From: DATJPW01 sp035506215
GTDB lineage: Bacteria; Desulfobacterota; Desulfomonilia; Desulfomonilales; Desulfomonilaceae
Assembly: GCA_035506215.1 (NCBI GenBank)
Contig: DATJPW010000051.1
Location: 18,505 to 82,504, forward strand
Reading direction: 5' to 3'
Length of the DNA stretch: 64,000 nucleotides
Within the stretch, counting starts at the first letter, position 1, and the number at the start of each line of letters is the position of its first letter. Of the stretch, positions 6,728-15,847 are shown one piece after another. The notes below the pieces were generated by a model. That model searched no databases, was not told the origin of the DNA, and saw nothing but the letters and a program-made list of their open reading frames with translations. A program made the translations under genes and the position numbers.

Positions 6728-9196
6728 ATGAAGGACCCCAATCTACCGCCAACTCATTTCCTTCATGACCGAATGCTCTCGCGAGAGCCATTGCTGCAAA
6801 CTCGCGAATTAGAGGAGATCGAAGGGGCTGTTCGTGACGAGGAGGCTGTACGGTTTTCAGCATCCGGGAAGTTACACTTGGCCCTGCGCCTTCAGACCAG
6901 AGATTTTTCCAGGTTCAACCAATTTTCCATCACCGTGATGAACCGCTCGCTGGAACCGATTCTGGTGGGTATGAAACTTATTCACGGTTCCGCTCCTGAA
7001 GGGCCCCACGTCCAAGACCTGTCGTTTTCCGGGGGCCGCGAAGAACTGGCACCCGGAGTGTGGCAAGATCTCAAATTCCCCATCGAATGCTTCGGGATTT
7101 ACGGAACCCCGTCAGGATGGACCGATATCCGCGAAATCCAATTAATCTTCTCTTATGAACGCACGCACACGGGCTCGCAAGAGATTGAAATAGCCCTCCG
7201 CTCGTTGGACGGTGAGCTCCGCGACATTCCTACCGGTCCCAGACTTACCTCGGCCGGTCTGACCCAGGTCCTGAATATCGGTGCTGATGAGGCTGCGGCA
7301 ACACCTCAGCATTACTCGATCCAAAAAAGACGCTCGAAAAGAAAGGCCCGGCCTTTTCTTCCCTACACTTCAGGTGATTCGGGACTTTTTATTCCCCCAC
7401 CTCACCAATATCCACAAGAAAGCGCGCAGGAAATCCTAAACGGAAGAATCATGGGCCAAAACCTCGGTCATCCGGTCCAATGGGACGCCAATCCGTTAGG
7501 GGCCCTGGAATGGAATCATTTTCTGCATCGCCACCACTTTTTGAGGGAGCTCGTTGTTGAACTTTCCAACACCGGTAACCAACAATATGCTGAGGCGCTT
7601 GATCGGATAATCGCGGGATGGATTCGAGACAATCCCGCACCTCTGGACTCCAATGGAGGAGCAGGCCCGTCCTGGGAAACATTGACCGTCGCGTGGAGGC
7701 TGAGAGAATGGCTCTGGATCTACGGCATTGCATGGGACCATAAGTCATTCCGAAGGGAAACTCGTCTTACCATGCTGCGGTCTATCTGGGAGCACGCCAA
7801 GAGCTTAATGGACCATAAAGGTCATCCCAACAACTGGATCATAGTCGAGTCTTGCGCCCTCGTACTGGCCGGGATCTGCTTTCCCGGATTTCGCGAGGCC
7901 GGCTTATGGATCGAGACCGGACTGCGCAGGCTTAGGAATGAGTTCCATCGGCAGTTTTTCCCGGATGGCGTTCACTTTGAGATCTCTCCTCTCTATCACG
8001 CGATATGTTTGCACGCGTTAATTGAAGTGAAAGCAGCAGCCGCGTCCAAATACATGAGTCTCCCAAAGGAATTTGATTCCTCTATGGAGAAATGCGCTCA
8101 GTACCTGATCGCTCTTTGTCGGCCTGACTTTACATGGCCTTCCATCAACGATTCCGGATCTGTTGATGGTGATTACTCGGCGCTGATGCGAAAAGCCGCC
8201 GACGTTTTCCAACGTCCTGATCTGCTGTGGATCGGGACAAAAGGACTGGCGGGCAAACCTCCCGATCAAACTTCTCATATTTTTCCGGACGCGGGAATTG
8301 CCTCATTGAGATCATCTTGGGGCCCAGATGCGAACCTTGTCATTTTCAGGGCCGGGCCTGCCGGGGCCGCGCATATTCACGGAGACTCGCTCTCCTTAGA
8401 GGTGGCAGCGGCGGGTAAACCTCGTCTTGTCGACCCGGGCATCACGCAATACTCTCCGGACGTTTTGACCGATTACTACAGGTCTGCCGCCGCCCACAAC
8501 ATGTTGCTGATAGACGGTGGGGGCCCCAAGCGTACTGGAATGCCGTTCAGTGAGAAAATCATGCCTGCCGGCCGGGATTTTGGCTTTTTGTCCCAAGACT
8601 CACTGAAAGCGGTCACCGGTCTTTACGACGGCCCATGGGAAGGATCAAAAGAAGAATTCGTTCATATCCGAACTGTCATTTTCATCAAAGAGGAATACTG
8701 GATTGTCAGAGACTTGGTGATCGGTTCAGGCGAACATGAGCTTACCGGCTGTTGGCAATTTCTTCCCGGTAGGGTTGAAACCGATATCAACACCTTGACC
8801 GCGCGTTATATGGACGCGCGGGGGGCCGGTTTTGAGCTTATTCCTCTGCTGGGTAAGGTGTCGGTGGAAATGGAGGTATCGACCGGATCGTTGCATCCTC
8901 CTAGAGGATGGGGATCAGTGAACGGTTCTGACCAACCGGCCACCAGATGCGCCTACACGCTTCGTACCCAACTGCCTGTATCGCTCGCGTGGCTGATGTT
9001 GCCTGTTGCAGGACAGAAGGCGTCGAAGGTCAAGGCATCCCGACACGAGGCAGAAAACGGCGTTTCTGTCGAGATAGTTTTCCCCCAAAGCCACAAAGAC
9101 TTCGTTCACATCCAGGAGCTGGACGTCGCAGGAGTGCCGGCGCCAAGAACAGATAAAATTGAATTTCTGCGCATGCCCATAGCCGAAATTCGATGA
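6728..9196 (+). CDS. Heparinase II/III-family polysaccharide lyase
   Basis: An 822-residue protein. Residues 1-200 look like a beta-rich accessory module; residues 240-500 form the alpha/alpha toroid typical of alginate/heparinase-type lyases (WETLTVAWRLREWLWIYGIAWDH, HPNNWIIVESCALVL, FHRQFFPDGVHFEISPLYH); residues 520-800 are the heparinase II/III beta-sandwich with AHIHGDSLSLEVAAAGKPRL and YYRSAAAHNMLLIDG. Family enzymes cleave uronic-acid polysaccharides by beta-elimination, with Asn, His and Tyr in the toroid as catalytic residues; N, H and Y are present at the expected blocks. No signal peptide is evident. In bacteria such proteins also lie in capsule or exopolysaccharide loci, but no glycosyltransferases are nearby. 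The substrate is not predictable. Confidence 0.85.
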   Translation: MKDPNLPPTHFLHDRMLSREPLLQTRELEEIEGAVRDEEAVRFSASGKLHLALRLQTRDFSRFNQFSITVMNRSLEPILVGMKLIHGSAPEGPHVQDLSFSGGREELAPGVWQDLKFPIECFGIYGTPSGWTDIREIQLIFSYERTHTGSQEIEIALRSLDGELRDIPTGPRLTSAGLTQVLNIGADEAAATPQHYSIQKRRSKRKARPFLPYTSGDSGLFIPPPHQYPQESAQEILNGRIMGQNLGHPVQWDANPLGALEWNHFLHRHHFLRELVVELSNTGNQQYAEALDRIIAGWIRDNPAPLDSNGGAGPSWETLTVAWRLREWLWIYGIAWDHKSFRRETRLTMLRSIWEHAKSLMDHKGHPNNWIIVESCALVLAGICFPGFREAGLWIETGLRRLRNEFHRQFFPDGVHFEISPLYHAICLHALIEVKAAAASKYMSLPKEFDSSMEKCAQYLIALCRPDFTWPSINDSGSVDGDYSALMRKAADVFQRPDLLWIGTKGLAGKPPDQTSHIFPDAGIASLRSSWGPDANLVIFRAGPAGAAHIHGDSLSLEVAAAGKPRLVDPGITQYSPDVLTDYYRSAAAHNMLLIDGGGPKRTGMPFSEKIMPAGRDFGFLSQDSLKAVTGLYDGPWEGSKEEFVHIRTVIFIKEEYWIVRDLVIGSGEHELTGCWQFLPGRVETDINTLTARYMDARGAGFELIPLLGKVSVEMEVSTGSLHPPRGWGSVNGSDQPATRCAYTLRTQLPVSLAWLMLPVAGQKASKVKASRHEAENGVSVEIVFPQSHKDFVHIQELDVAGVPAPRTDKIEFLRMPIAEIR

Positions 9197-9206
9197 CCTA
9201 CCGCCA

Positions 9207-9986
9207 TCACGATGATACTCCAGCCAGGCCCCATCCTATGCCTGCTACGAGAACCGCAGTGAAAATAAGTCCGCAGCACAAAATAACCGGGAGCAGAACA
9301 GCCGCCAAAGCGCGCGCAGTTGTAGTACCGTGAACCTCTTGGATCCCGACCACTGTTAGGTATATTTCCCAGACTAGGGCAACCGCCCAGCCCACGACCG
9401 GAACAGCATTAAAGAGTTCCGGTCCGGACGAATAGCAAACAACTCGGAATGTGGCCTCAAAATCCTTGTTTGCTCCTCCGACCAAAAAAAGCGACACGTG
9501 GAGTGCCATCGTCGAAATCACGACTCTCACGAGTACGAGTATAGGAACCAGCATGCCTGCAACTATGGCCCAAAACCCCGGGAACTTCACCATGCCCAAC
9601 CAGGACTGATCCCAGGAAAAAGCCCAGGCATAACTTACTAATGAGCCGACTGTTTCCACTATCAATGCGTAGAGCACCGGCAGGAGGAACCCTCCCCTAT
9701 CGGGTAGCCTGGAGAAGAACGCATGGGGGTTAAAAAGGCTCTCCTTCAGAGTCCGAAGTATGCCCTCTGAAAATCCGAGATTTTCCTGGTCTTCCCAGGC
9801 GCAGTATCGGTCTTGAGTTAGGGGTAACTCCTTCAACAGTTCGGGTTCAGTATCATTGCCTTTAGGCTCTCCAAGCTTGCTTTCGTCAGGAATTGTGGTG
9901 GGTGTCTCGAGCTCATGCCCGCAAAAGGAGCAATATCTCTGTCCCTCCACTTGAACTAAATCTCGACCGCAACGAGGACAGATCAC
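9207..9986 (-). CDS. Zinc-ribbon Yip1-family membrane protein
   Basis: About 259 residues from a GTG at 9986 preceded by AAAGGAGG; a longer open frame exists but the ribosome-binding site fixes this start. The N terminus is a zinc ribbon with two CxxC pairs (CPRCG and CSFCG), followed by an acidic linker and then five hydrophobic segments with the Yip1 pattern: FFSRLPDRGGFLLPVLYALI, VLVRVVISTMALHVSLFLVGG, ATFRVVCYSSGPELFNAVPVVG, and a final helix pair. Yip1-domain proteins are inner-membrane proteins of unknown biochemical role in bacteria. It is the last gene of the minus-strand run beginning with sppA. Confidence 0.8.
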   Translation of the reverse strand: MICPRCGRDLVQVEGQRYCSFCGHELETPTTIPDESKLGEPKGNDTEPELLKELPLTQDRYCAWEDQENLGFSEGILRTLKESLFNPHAFFSRLPDRGGFLLPVLYALIVETVGSLVSYAWAFSWDQSWLGMVKFPGFWAIVAGMLVPILVLVRVVISTMALHVSLFLVGGANKDFEATFRVVCYSSGPELFNAVPVVGWAVALVWEIYLTVVGIQEVHGTTTARALAAVLLPVILCCGLIFTAVLVAGIGWGLAGVSS

Positions 9987-10058
9987 CACATCCTCCTTTC
10001 TCAGACACAAAATGCCGGGAACGTCCGACAGTCAGGAAATAGGCTCGATAAAACACTT

Positions 10059-11063
10059 TCAGATCATATGGTCCGAAATCCAATCATTTTGAGCCACTTC
10101 TGTGACCGACACAACTCGGTCTGCCCCATTCGGATAACGAATCGCTATTCTTTCGCCTCTGGAAGATTCTTTGACGTAACGGCGCAAGACGCTGCCGATA
10201 ATGATCTCTTCCGACGGTTCCAGGTCGCCCAACGCAAGAATAAAAGGTCCTGGAAAATCCTTCGGTGCAAAGAGGGTCGTGTCGGCGGCGAAGTCCAGTA
10301 TTCGATTATTTTCCTCTTCGTTTCGGCCTACAACAATTTTCAAGCCAGGCCGGAGTCGAATATGCCTCCCCATCCGAAGCAGGAGCAGGTCCGATTTTGA
10401 CACATCAGTTCGGTCGTCCAGCAGGTCCTTCAAGCGTCTGGAAAACCCGGGATCGGTAAGTAAACAGCCGCCTGCGGGAGGAGAATATCCGGTGAGTCCC
10501 ATTTGCTCGGCCATCTCCAACTGGACTTTCCTCCCACGACCCGTGACGCCCAAGAGCTGTTCTCGGTCTATCAGCCCCTGGTTTTCGGGAATCGTTACCG
10601 GTAGAACTTTGGCCGAGAGCGGACGAACGACTATTCCATCACATCCTGAACTCTTATCAATCAACCTCATGGTGTGTTTTCGCTGGGACATTGGCCTCTG
10701 GCCCGCCACCTCCCCCGTGACAATGAAAGAAGCGCCAATTTTTTCCATCAGTTCTTTCGCCTTGACGAACGTATAAATCCGGCAATCTATGCACGGATTC
10801 ATGTTCTTGCCGAGGCCATAACGTGGATTTCTTATTATTTGAAGAAAATCGTCACCTTTGGGCATCAAGACCAGCGGCACTCCCAGGCCCCGCGCCAGCA
10901 CCTGGACCGGCGAGTCCTGCTCGGTGGGGTCCAACGGAGAAAAGAACGAGGAAAAATGCAAAGCGGTTATTTCAATGCCCTGACGTTGCACCAAATGTAT
11001 CGCAAGAGCCGAATCCAGTCCGCCGGAAAGAAGTGCAACAGCCGAAACACGCTTAGAACACAT
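10059..11063 (-). CDS. PP-loop ATPase with NFACT-R-like C-terminal domain (MnmA/ThiI-like)
   Basis: About 334 residues. The N-terminal domain has the PP-loop SGGLDS at residues 11-16, a CIDC pair in NPCIDCRIYTF, and VTGEVAGQRPMSQ, as in tRNA thiolases of the MnmA/ThiI kind, which adenylate uridine before sulfur transfer. The C-terminal part has LKIVVGRNEEENNRI and DFPGPFILA, resembling the NFACT-R (DUF814) RNA-binding domain. This combination is known in Deltaproteobacteria and Firmicutes but the modified base is unproven. The start is uncertain: ATG 11063 overlaps the stop of the AMMECR1 gene by 11 bases, with ATG 11078 as an alternative. Translational coupling with the upstream gene is likely. 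Confidence 0.78.
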   Translation of the reverse strand: MCSKRVSAVALLSGGLDSALAIHLVQRQGIEITALHFSSFFSPLDPTEQDSPVQVLARGLGVPLVLMPKGDDFLQIIRNPRYGLGKNMNPCIDCRIYTFVKAKELMEKIGASFIVTGEVAGQRPMSQRKHTMRLIDKSSGCDGIVVRPLSAKVLPVTIPENQGLIDREQLLGVTGRGRKVQLEMAEQMGLTGYSPPAGGCLLTDPGFSRRLKDLLDDRTDVSKSDLLLLRMGRHIRLRPGLKIVVGRNEEENNRILDFAADTTLFAPKDFPGPFILALGDLEPSEEIIIGSVLRRYVKESSRGERIAIRYPNGADRVVSVTEVAQNDWISDHMI

Positions 11064-11622
11064 CGGCTGAGAAAACATATATCTCGGCATCCTTTTCTTT
11101 CCAGGCATCCATCGGTAGCCCTGCTTTCCTGCAGGTTTCCCGTAGAAATGTCATGCGGTCCCAGTTCCTCTCGGTAGCCACCTGAGGCAGCAGAAGCCCC
11201 GAAAGGTAACCTTTCCGAATGAAAATTCCGTGTCTTCCCACTTCAATTTCTTCGGGGTCTCGGATTTTCTGCAAAGGAGTCAGGACGGATATTTCCAGAT
11301 TCAGGTAAGGCAGCTCGTCCGGTGTGACCGGGCGAAAACGAGGGTCACGAAAGGCCGCGGCCTGGGCCATTTCTTCCACAGTCCGGTACAGTGGGGTGTC
11401 TCCTTCCAATGAGCCGATACAGCCCCGAAGCATTCCCTTCTTGTACACGCACACGAATGCTCCCCTACCCTCCTTGAGCTTTTCGCTGGACGGTGAAAAC
11501 GTCGGAACAGACTGGCCGCGGGACTTCCTTTCGATCACGGTTTGGGCGATCTGATGAAGCTCGTTCCTTTCTTCTTCTGTCAGCCCGAGGTCGACACCGA
11601 CATTTTCTTTTTTCGGCGACAT
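11053..11622 (-). CDS. AMMECR1-domain protein (AmmeMemoRadiSam system A-type)
   Basis: A 189-residue protein from the ATG at 11622 (AAGGAG upstream). It carries the family hallmark LRGCIGSLEG near residue 75, AAAFRDPRFRP, and LEISVLTPLQKI. The AMMECR1 domain is conserved from bacteria to man; in bacteria it is often linked to MEMO and radical SAM genes, which are missing here. The gene overlaps the PP-loop gene by 11 bases and follows argC after about 60 bases, so it is part of the sppA-guaB-argC run. Biochemical role unknown. Confidence 0.85.
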   Translation of the reverse strand: MSPKKENVGVDLGLTEEERNELHQIAQTVIERKSRGQSVPTFSPSSEKLKEGRGAFVCVYKKGMLRGCIGSLEGDTPLYRTVEEMAQAAAFRDPRFRPVTPDELPYLNLEISVLTPLQKIRDPEEIEVGRHGIFIRKGYLSGLLLPQVATERNWDRMTFLRETCRKAGLPMDAWKEKDAEIYVFSADVF

Positions 11623-11682
11623 TCTGCTTTCTCCTTGACGGTACACAACGAAGAACGTGATGCCCGTTGATGCAAAAATGTC

Positions 11683-12732
11683 TCAAGGGAACATGGGCAG
11701 CCCGGTCAGCCCTGTAGTTTCTTCAAGGTCCATGATGATGTTCATGCTTTGGACCGCCTGGCCTGATGCGCCTTTGACCAAATTGTCTATTGCCACACTT
11801 GTTACAACCCACTGGGTACGCTCGTCCACCTCTACTGAAATGTGGCATTGATTGGATCCGCGTACCATTGCGGTATCGGGAAATACCCCCGCCGGCAGAA
11901 TTCGAATGAAAGGCTCATCACGATAAAACTCTACAAACAGCTCTCTGATAGCCTTCGATGAGATCGGTGATCGCAACGGAAGGTAAATCGTACTTACCAT
12001 GCCTCGGCTTGCCGGTATGAGGTGCGGTGTGAATCTCACCTTGATCGTCTTGCCGGCAAGATTGGAGAGTTCCTGTTCCATTTCCGGTATATGTCGGTGG
12101 CCGATTACCCCGTAGGGCTTGAATCCCTCGCCAATCTCGCAAAAGCTGGTATTGAGCTTGGCTCCACGCCCCGCGCCCGAGACACCCGACTTGGAATCCA
12201 CAACAGGACACGAGGTATCGACCTGGGTACACTTCAGAAACGGAGCAACCCCGAGTATCACTGTGGTGGGATAGCAACCCGGATTCGCCACGACGTCCGC
12301 GTCCTTGAGCATGTCCCGATGGATTTCAGGAAGCCCGTACACAACTCTTTCAAGAAGTTCCGGATCTTTGTGTTTACCGTACCATTTTGCGTACACTTCC
12401 GGATCGTGGAGTCGCAGGTCCGCGGAAAGATCGACCACCTTGACGCCCGCCTCGAGCAACGGCCTTACCACACCGGCCGATTCCCCGTGGGGAAGAGCCA
12501 GAAAAACAACATCGGCCTTTATACTCACCTTGGCTTGTTCAAGGGTCGAAAATCGGAAATCGTTGGTCCCAGAAACAAAAGGGAAAACTTCACCGGCCAT
12601 TTTCCCGGACCAGTTCTGGGAACTGCCTCCCACAATTCGGACGCCGGGATGTTGTGAAAGTATGCGTATAAGTTCGATGCCGGTGTATCCGGTGGCTCCG
12701 AAGATGAATGCTCGAATGATCTTATTTTTCAT
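11683..12732 (-). CDS. argC: N-acetyl-gamma-glutamyl-phosphate reductase
   Basis: ArgC (349 residues) catalyses the NADPH-dependent reduction of N-acetylglutamyl phosphate in arginine synthesis. The N-terminal Rossmann motif FGATGYTGIELIRIL, the catalytic Cys in VANPGCYPT (Cys153), SKSGVSGAGRG and the HRHIPEM block near residue 215 are all present. Length is typical (about 345). The gene lies 52 bases behind guaB and 60 before the AMMECR1 gene on the same strand. No other arg gene is in the window, so arginine synthesis genes are scattered in this genome. Confidence 0.95.
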   Translation of the reverse strand: MKNKIIRAFIFGATGYTGIELIRILSQHPGVRIVGGSSQNWSGKMAGEVFPFVSGTNDFRFSTLEQAKVSIKADVVFLALPHGESAGVVRPLLEAGVKVVDLSADLRLHDPEVYAKWYGKHKDPELLERVVYGLPEIHRDMLKDADVVANPGCYPTTVILGVAPFLKCTQVDTSCPVVDSKSGVSGAGRGAKLNTSFCEIGEGFKPYGVIGHRHIPEMEQELSNLAGKTIKVRFTPHLIPASRGMVSTIYLPLRSPISSKAIRELFVEFYRDEPFIRILPAGVFPDTAMVRGSNQCHISVEVDERTQWVVTSVAIDNLVKGASGQAVQSMNIIMDLEETTGLTGLPMFP

Positions 12733-12784
12733 GTTGGAATACGACGGTAAATCCTTTACGGATATAAATTAATGTATCGTCAGC

Positions 12785-14242
12785 TCATGATTCAAGGCGA
12801 TAGTTCGGGGCCTCCTTAGTTATCACCACGCCGTGCACGTGAGATTCCTTCAAGCCTGCCTGGGTAATTCGCATAAAACGGGCCCTTTGTCTTAGCTGTT
12901 CCAGATTCACGGCGCCAAGATATCCCATGCCGGATTTGATTCCCCCGATGAGTTGATTCAGCGAGTTCGCCACAGGCCCCTTGGCCGGGACCATACCAAC
13001 TATGCCTTCCGGAACCAGCTTGTTTTCGGTCACTCCTTCATGCTGACCATATCTGTCTGCGCTTCCTTCTTTCATGGCATCCAACGATCCCATGCCACGG
13101 TAAGATTTGTATGATCGGCCCTGATAAAGCACTAACTCACCCGGACTCTCATCAGTGCCGGCCAACAGGCTTCCAATCATCACCGAGTCAGCTCCCGCGG
13201 CAAGGGCCTTGGTGATGTCGCCGGAAAACTTGATTCCACCGTCCGCAATCAGCGGCACTCCCAGCCGTTTAGCCGCTCCCGCACAATTAATGATAGCACT
13301 TATCTGCGGTACGCCGACTCCGGCCACAACACGAGTCGTGCATATTGACCCCGGCCCCACGCCGACTTTTACACAGTCTGCGCCTGCTTTTACCAGGTCT
13401 TCGACCCCCTCCGCGGTGGCAACATTTCCCGCTATGATTTGGATTCCGTGGAAATTGCTCTTGAGTGCCCGGACAGTTTCCATGACATTCTTGGAGTGAC
13501 CGTGGGAGGTGTCGATCACTATGACATCCACGCCTTTCTTAACCAGGGCCGCGACTCTTTCTTCGCGGTCCGGTCCGACTCCCACAGCGGCCCCGACCCG
13601 GAGACGGCCGAAGTCGTCCTTGGTAGAATTCGGGAATGTTGTGGCCTTTTGTATGTCCTTGATGGTGATGAGACCCCGCAACCTGTCATTCTTGTCTACT
13701 ACCAGAAGCTTTTCTATGCGATGCTTGTGAAGTAGCGCTTTGGACTCCTCGATCCCGATTCCCTCGTCCACTGTGACGAGGTTCTCACGCGTCATTATAT
13801 CCTCGACCTTCATGTCCAAATTTTCAACGAACCGAAGGTCGCGGTTCGTCAATATACCCTTCAAATAGCCTTTGACCGTGACCGGTACGCCGGAAATGTG
13901 ATACCTGCTCATTATTTCCAAGGCGTCGGCTATTTTCGCGTCCGGCCCGATGGTGATGGGATCTACGATCATTCCCGATTCAGAGCGCTTCACACGATCC
14001 ACCTCTCTGGCCTGTTCCTTTATCGTCAGATTGCGGTGGATAATTCCTATTCCGCCTTGCCGCGCCAAACTGATGGCCATTTCGGATCTTGTGACAGTGT
14101 CCATGGCTGCGCTGATCAGGGGAATGTTCAAGGAAATCTCCTTGGTCAGCATGGTGCTCACATCCACCTCGGATGGAAGAATTTCCGAGTAGGACGGCGT
14201 GAGAAGCACGTCATCAAAAGTCAAGAATTCTTGTAAATTCAT
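12785..14242 (-). CDS. guaB: Inosine-5'-monophosphate dehydrogenase
   Basis: A 485-residue IMPDH from the ATG at 14242, which follows GGAGAGGG; the frame continues upstream but the extra 56 residues overlap sppA and do not fit. It begins LTFDDVLLTPSYSEILPSEVD, has two CBS domains (roughly residues 95-215), the catalytic loop GPGSICTTR with the nucleophilic Cys, GGIKFSGDITKALAAGA, and YRGMGSLDAM. It oxidises IMP to XMP, the committed step to GMP. It sits 46 bases downstream of sppA. Together with purC and the AICAR transformylase gene in the window it indicates full purine synthesis. Confidence 0.96.
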   Translation of the reverse strand: MNLQEFLTFDDVLLTPSYSEILPSEVDVSTMLTKEISLNIPLISAAMDTVTRSEMAISLARQGGIGIIHRNLTIKEQAREVDRVKRSESGMIVDPITIGPDAKIADALEIMSRYHISGVPVTVKGYLKGILTNRDLRFVENLDMKVEDIMTRENLVTVDEGIGIEESKALLHKHRIEKLLVVDKNDRLRGLITIKDIQKATTFPNSTKDDFGRLRVGAAVGVGPDREERVAALVKKGVDVIVIDTSHGHSKNVMETVRALKSNFHGIQIIAGNVATAEGVEDLVKAGADCVKVGVGPGSICTTRVVAGVGVPQISAIINCAGAAKRLGVPLIADGGIKFSGDITKALAAGADSVMIGSLLAGTDESPGELVLYQGRSYKSYRGMGSLDAMKEGSADRYGQHEGVTENKLVPEGIVGMVPAKGPVANSLNQLIGGIKSGMGYLGAVNLEQLRQRARFMRITQAGLKESHVHGVVITKEAPNYRLES

Positions 14243-14288
14243 CCAACCCTCTCCGTTCCGTAATATATGTAGGTGCGTACTGAAAGTT

Positions 14289-15197
14289 TCAGTGAACCGA
14301 AGGAGCAAACTGCATGAGGCGGCTCCGCTCGACCACCCTGGTAACGGTCTCGGCTGTGGATTCCAACAAAAGGTCCAGAATCCCGCCCCATTTCTTCTTA
14401 GGATAAACAAGCTCCGGTTCCGTTTTGATACCGCCTAGGTCTGCCGCTATCTTTACCGCATCGTAAAAATTCCCGATGGTGTCAACCAATCCCAATTCCT
14501 TGGCTTTTTCCCCGGTGAAGAATTGTCCGTCTGCAATGGCCCGAAGCTTCTCCAACTCTATTTTACCCTTCCGACCGGCCGCGACGTCCTTAATAAATTG
14601 CTCATGAACACTGTCAGCGAATGTCTGGAGAATGCTCCTCTCTTCTCCTGTCAGCGGCCTGACCGGTGTGCCGATATCCTTATACTTTCCCGCCTTGATT
14701 ACGCTAACGTCCACGCCGATCTTTTCTATTATTTTTTGTATGTCCGGAAGCATCATGATGACGCCGATGCTGCCGGTTATGGTGCCCGCCGAACAGACGA
14801 TCCTGTCCGAATTGCTCGCAATGTAATAGGCAGCGGACGCTCCCACCGTTTCCATCGAGCTCACCACAGGCTTTTTCTTTCTTACTTTCTCTATTTCTCT
14901 ATAGATTTCCTGGGCAGGCGCAACCGTGCCGCCTGGGGAGTTGATACGCATGACAATGGCTTTGACCGACGACTTTTTTCTAAATCTTCTGAGTTGCTTG
15001 AGAATTTCGTCCGAGTCAGTGATAGTGCCTTCGATAGGAACAATTCCTACATTGTTGCCGCATTCAAGAAGATCCATCCAGGCCGAAGTTCCCTTGTCCG
15101 TCTCCAGGATCATGGACGCAGCGACCACTATCACGATGAAAGCCACCACGAGAAAGGCAATGAAAAGGATCGCCTTGCCGGTCCTGGATCTCTTCAT
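14289..15197 (-). CDS. sppA: Signal peptide peptidase SppA, 36K type
   Basis: A 302-residue inner-membrane serine protease with one N-terminal helix (AILFIAFLVVAFIVIVVAAS) facing the periplasm. The S49 domain has NSPGGTVAPAQEI, the nucleophile block VGASAAYYIAS and the general-base Lys in KAGKYKDIGT. It is the short, single-domain form that acts as an oligomer, in which Ser and Lys from neighbouring subunits make the active sites. SppA degrades signal peptides left by secretion. The start at 15197 has AGGAGA seven bases upstream. It opens the minus-strand run leading to guaB and argC. Confidence 0.93.
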   Translation of the reverse strand: MKRSRTGKAILFIAFLVVAFIVIVVAASMILETDKGTSAWMDLLECGNNVGIVPIEGTITDSDEILKQLRRFRKKSSVKAIVMRINSPGGTVAPAQEIYREIEKVRKKKPVVSSMETVGASAAYYIASNSDRIVCSAGTITGSIGVIMMLPDIQKIIEKIGVDVSVIKAGKYKDIGTPVRPLTGEERSILQTFADSVHEQFIKDVAAGRKGKIELEKLRAIADGQFFTGEKAKELGLVDTIGNFYDAVKIAADLGGIKTEPELVYPKKKWGGILDLLLESTAETVTRVVERSRLMQFAPSVH

Positions 15198-15338
15198 TAT
15201 TATTTCTCCTGTCTTTATTGTCCTTAAATATCAATATATTGTGTCTGCAATTACTTGAATCGTCAAACCTTAACAGAATTCTCTCCCGCCCGCAAGATTC
15301 CAACTATCGAAATTGTGACCCCTGTTGCTAGTGGTGAA

Positions 15339-15383
15339 AGATTGTCATTGTGACCCCGCTGAAAAGCGGAGGAAGCAATCGCC
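15339..15383. repeat. Dispersed intergenic hairpin repeat (copy related to 59970-60038)
   Basis: The stretch has GATTGTCATTGTGACCCC, an inverted CCGCTGAAAAGCGG and a final GGAAGCAATC. The same order (GTGAAAGAYTGTCATTG, GACCCC, CGGAG, AAGCAATC) recurs at 59970-60038. Its ends are short inverted sequences (GATTG / CAATC), so it may be a small non-autonomous element. Function unknown. Confidence 0.55.
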
Positions 15384-15460
15384 ATTTTCGCGGGAGGGGC
15401 TTGCCAGTCAAAATCCCCCCACACCCCATAGGCATTAAAATCGGCATTCGTCATGGTTCC

Positions 15461-15665
15461 GTAGGAACCTCTGAAAGTAGCCCGGTGGATTTATCGCCGG
15501 GAAAAAAATGCAGCGGCAACAAAGGATGTCGAGTCCCAGAGGGACGGCTGAAACCGTTTCAGATTGTCAGACGTCCCTACGGGACGCTCAGATTTTTCTT
15601 GATCCCTGAAACTGGCGATAAATCGCCAGCCTACTATCGCATCGTCCCTCCGGGACGGCAGAACA
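15461..15665. repeat. Second REP-like palindrome cluster
   Basis: Three hairpins of the CGTCCC-N-GGGACG type (near 15534, 15573 and 15643) and two of the CCGG-N-ATCGCCGG or GGCGATAAATCGCC type (near 15481 and 15609) are the same units as those flanking the transposase at 6 kb. The remaining bases up to 15847 hold a C-rich piece near 15690 and nothing codable. Confidence 0.72.
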
Positions 15666-15847
15666 ACCTGTTATTTTAACTCCTATGCCCCCACTCCCCC
15701 CTTTACTAAGGGAGATTTGCACGCAAGACGCCTCTCACATGGGGCACTCCTCGCAATAGTGGGATGTCAAATAACCGATGAATGACGCCGCGCGTAACCG
15801 AATGCTCTATCCGAAATTCGGAAAGTAGCCAGTCGGGGCATGCAGTA

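Noticed and set aside
15680..15720. C-rich piece with CCCCCCTTTACTAAGGG
   Set aside because: Resembles the MITE core but lacks recognisable ends, so it was not called as a copy.
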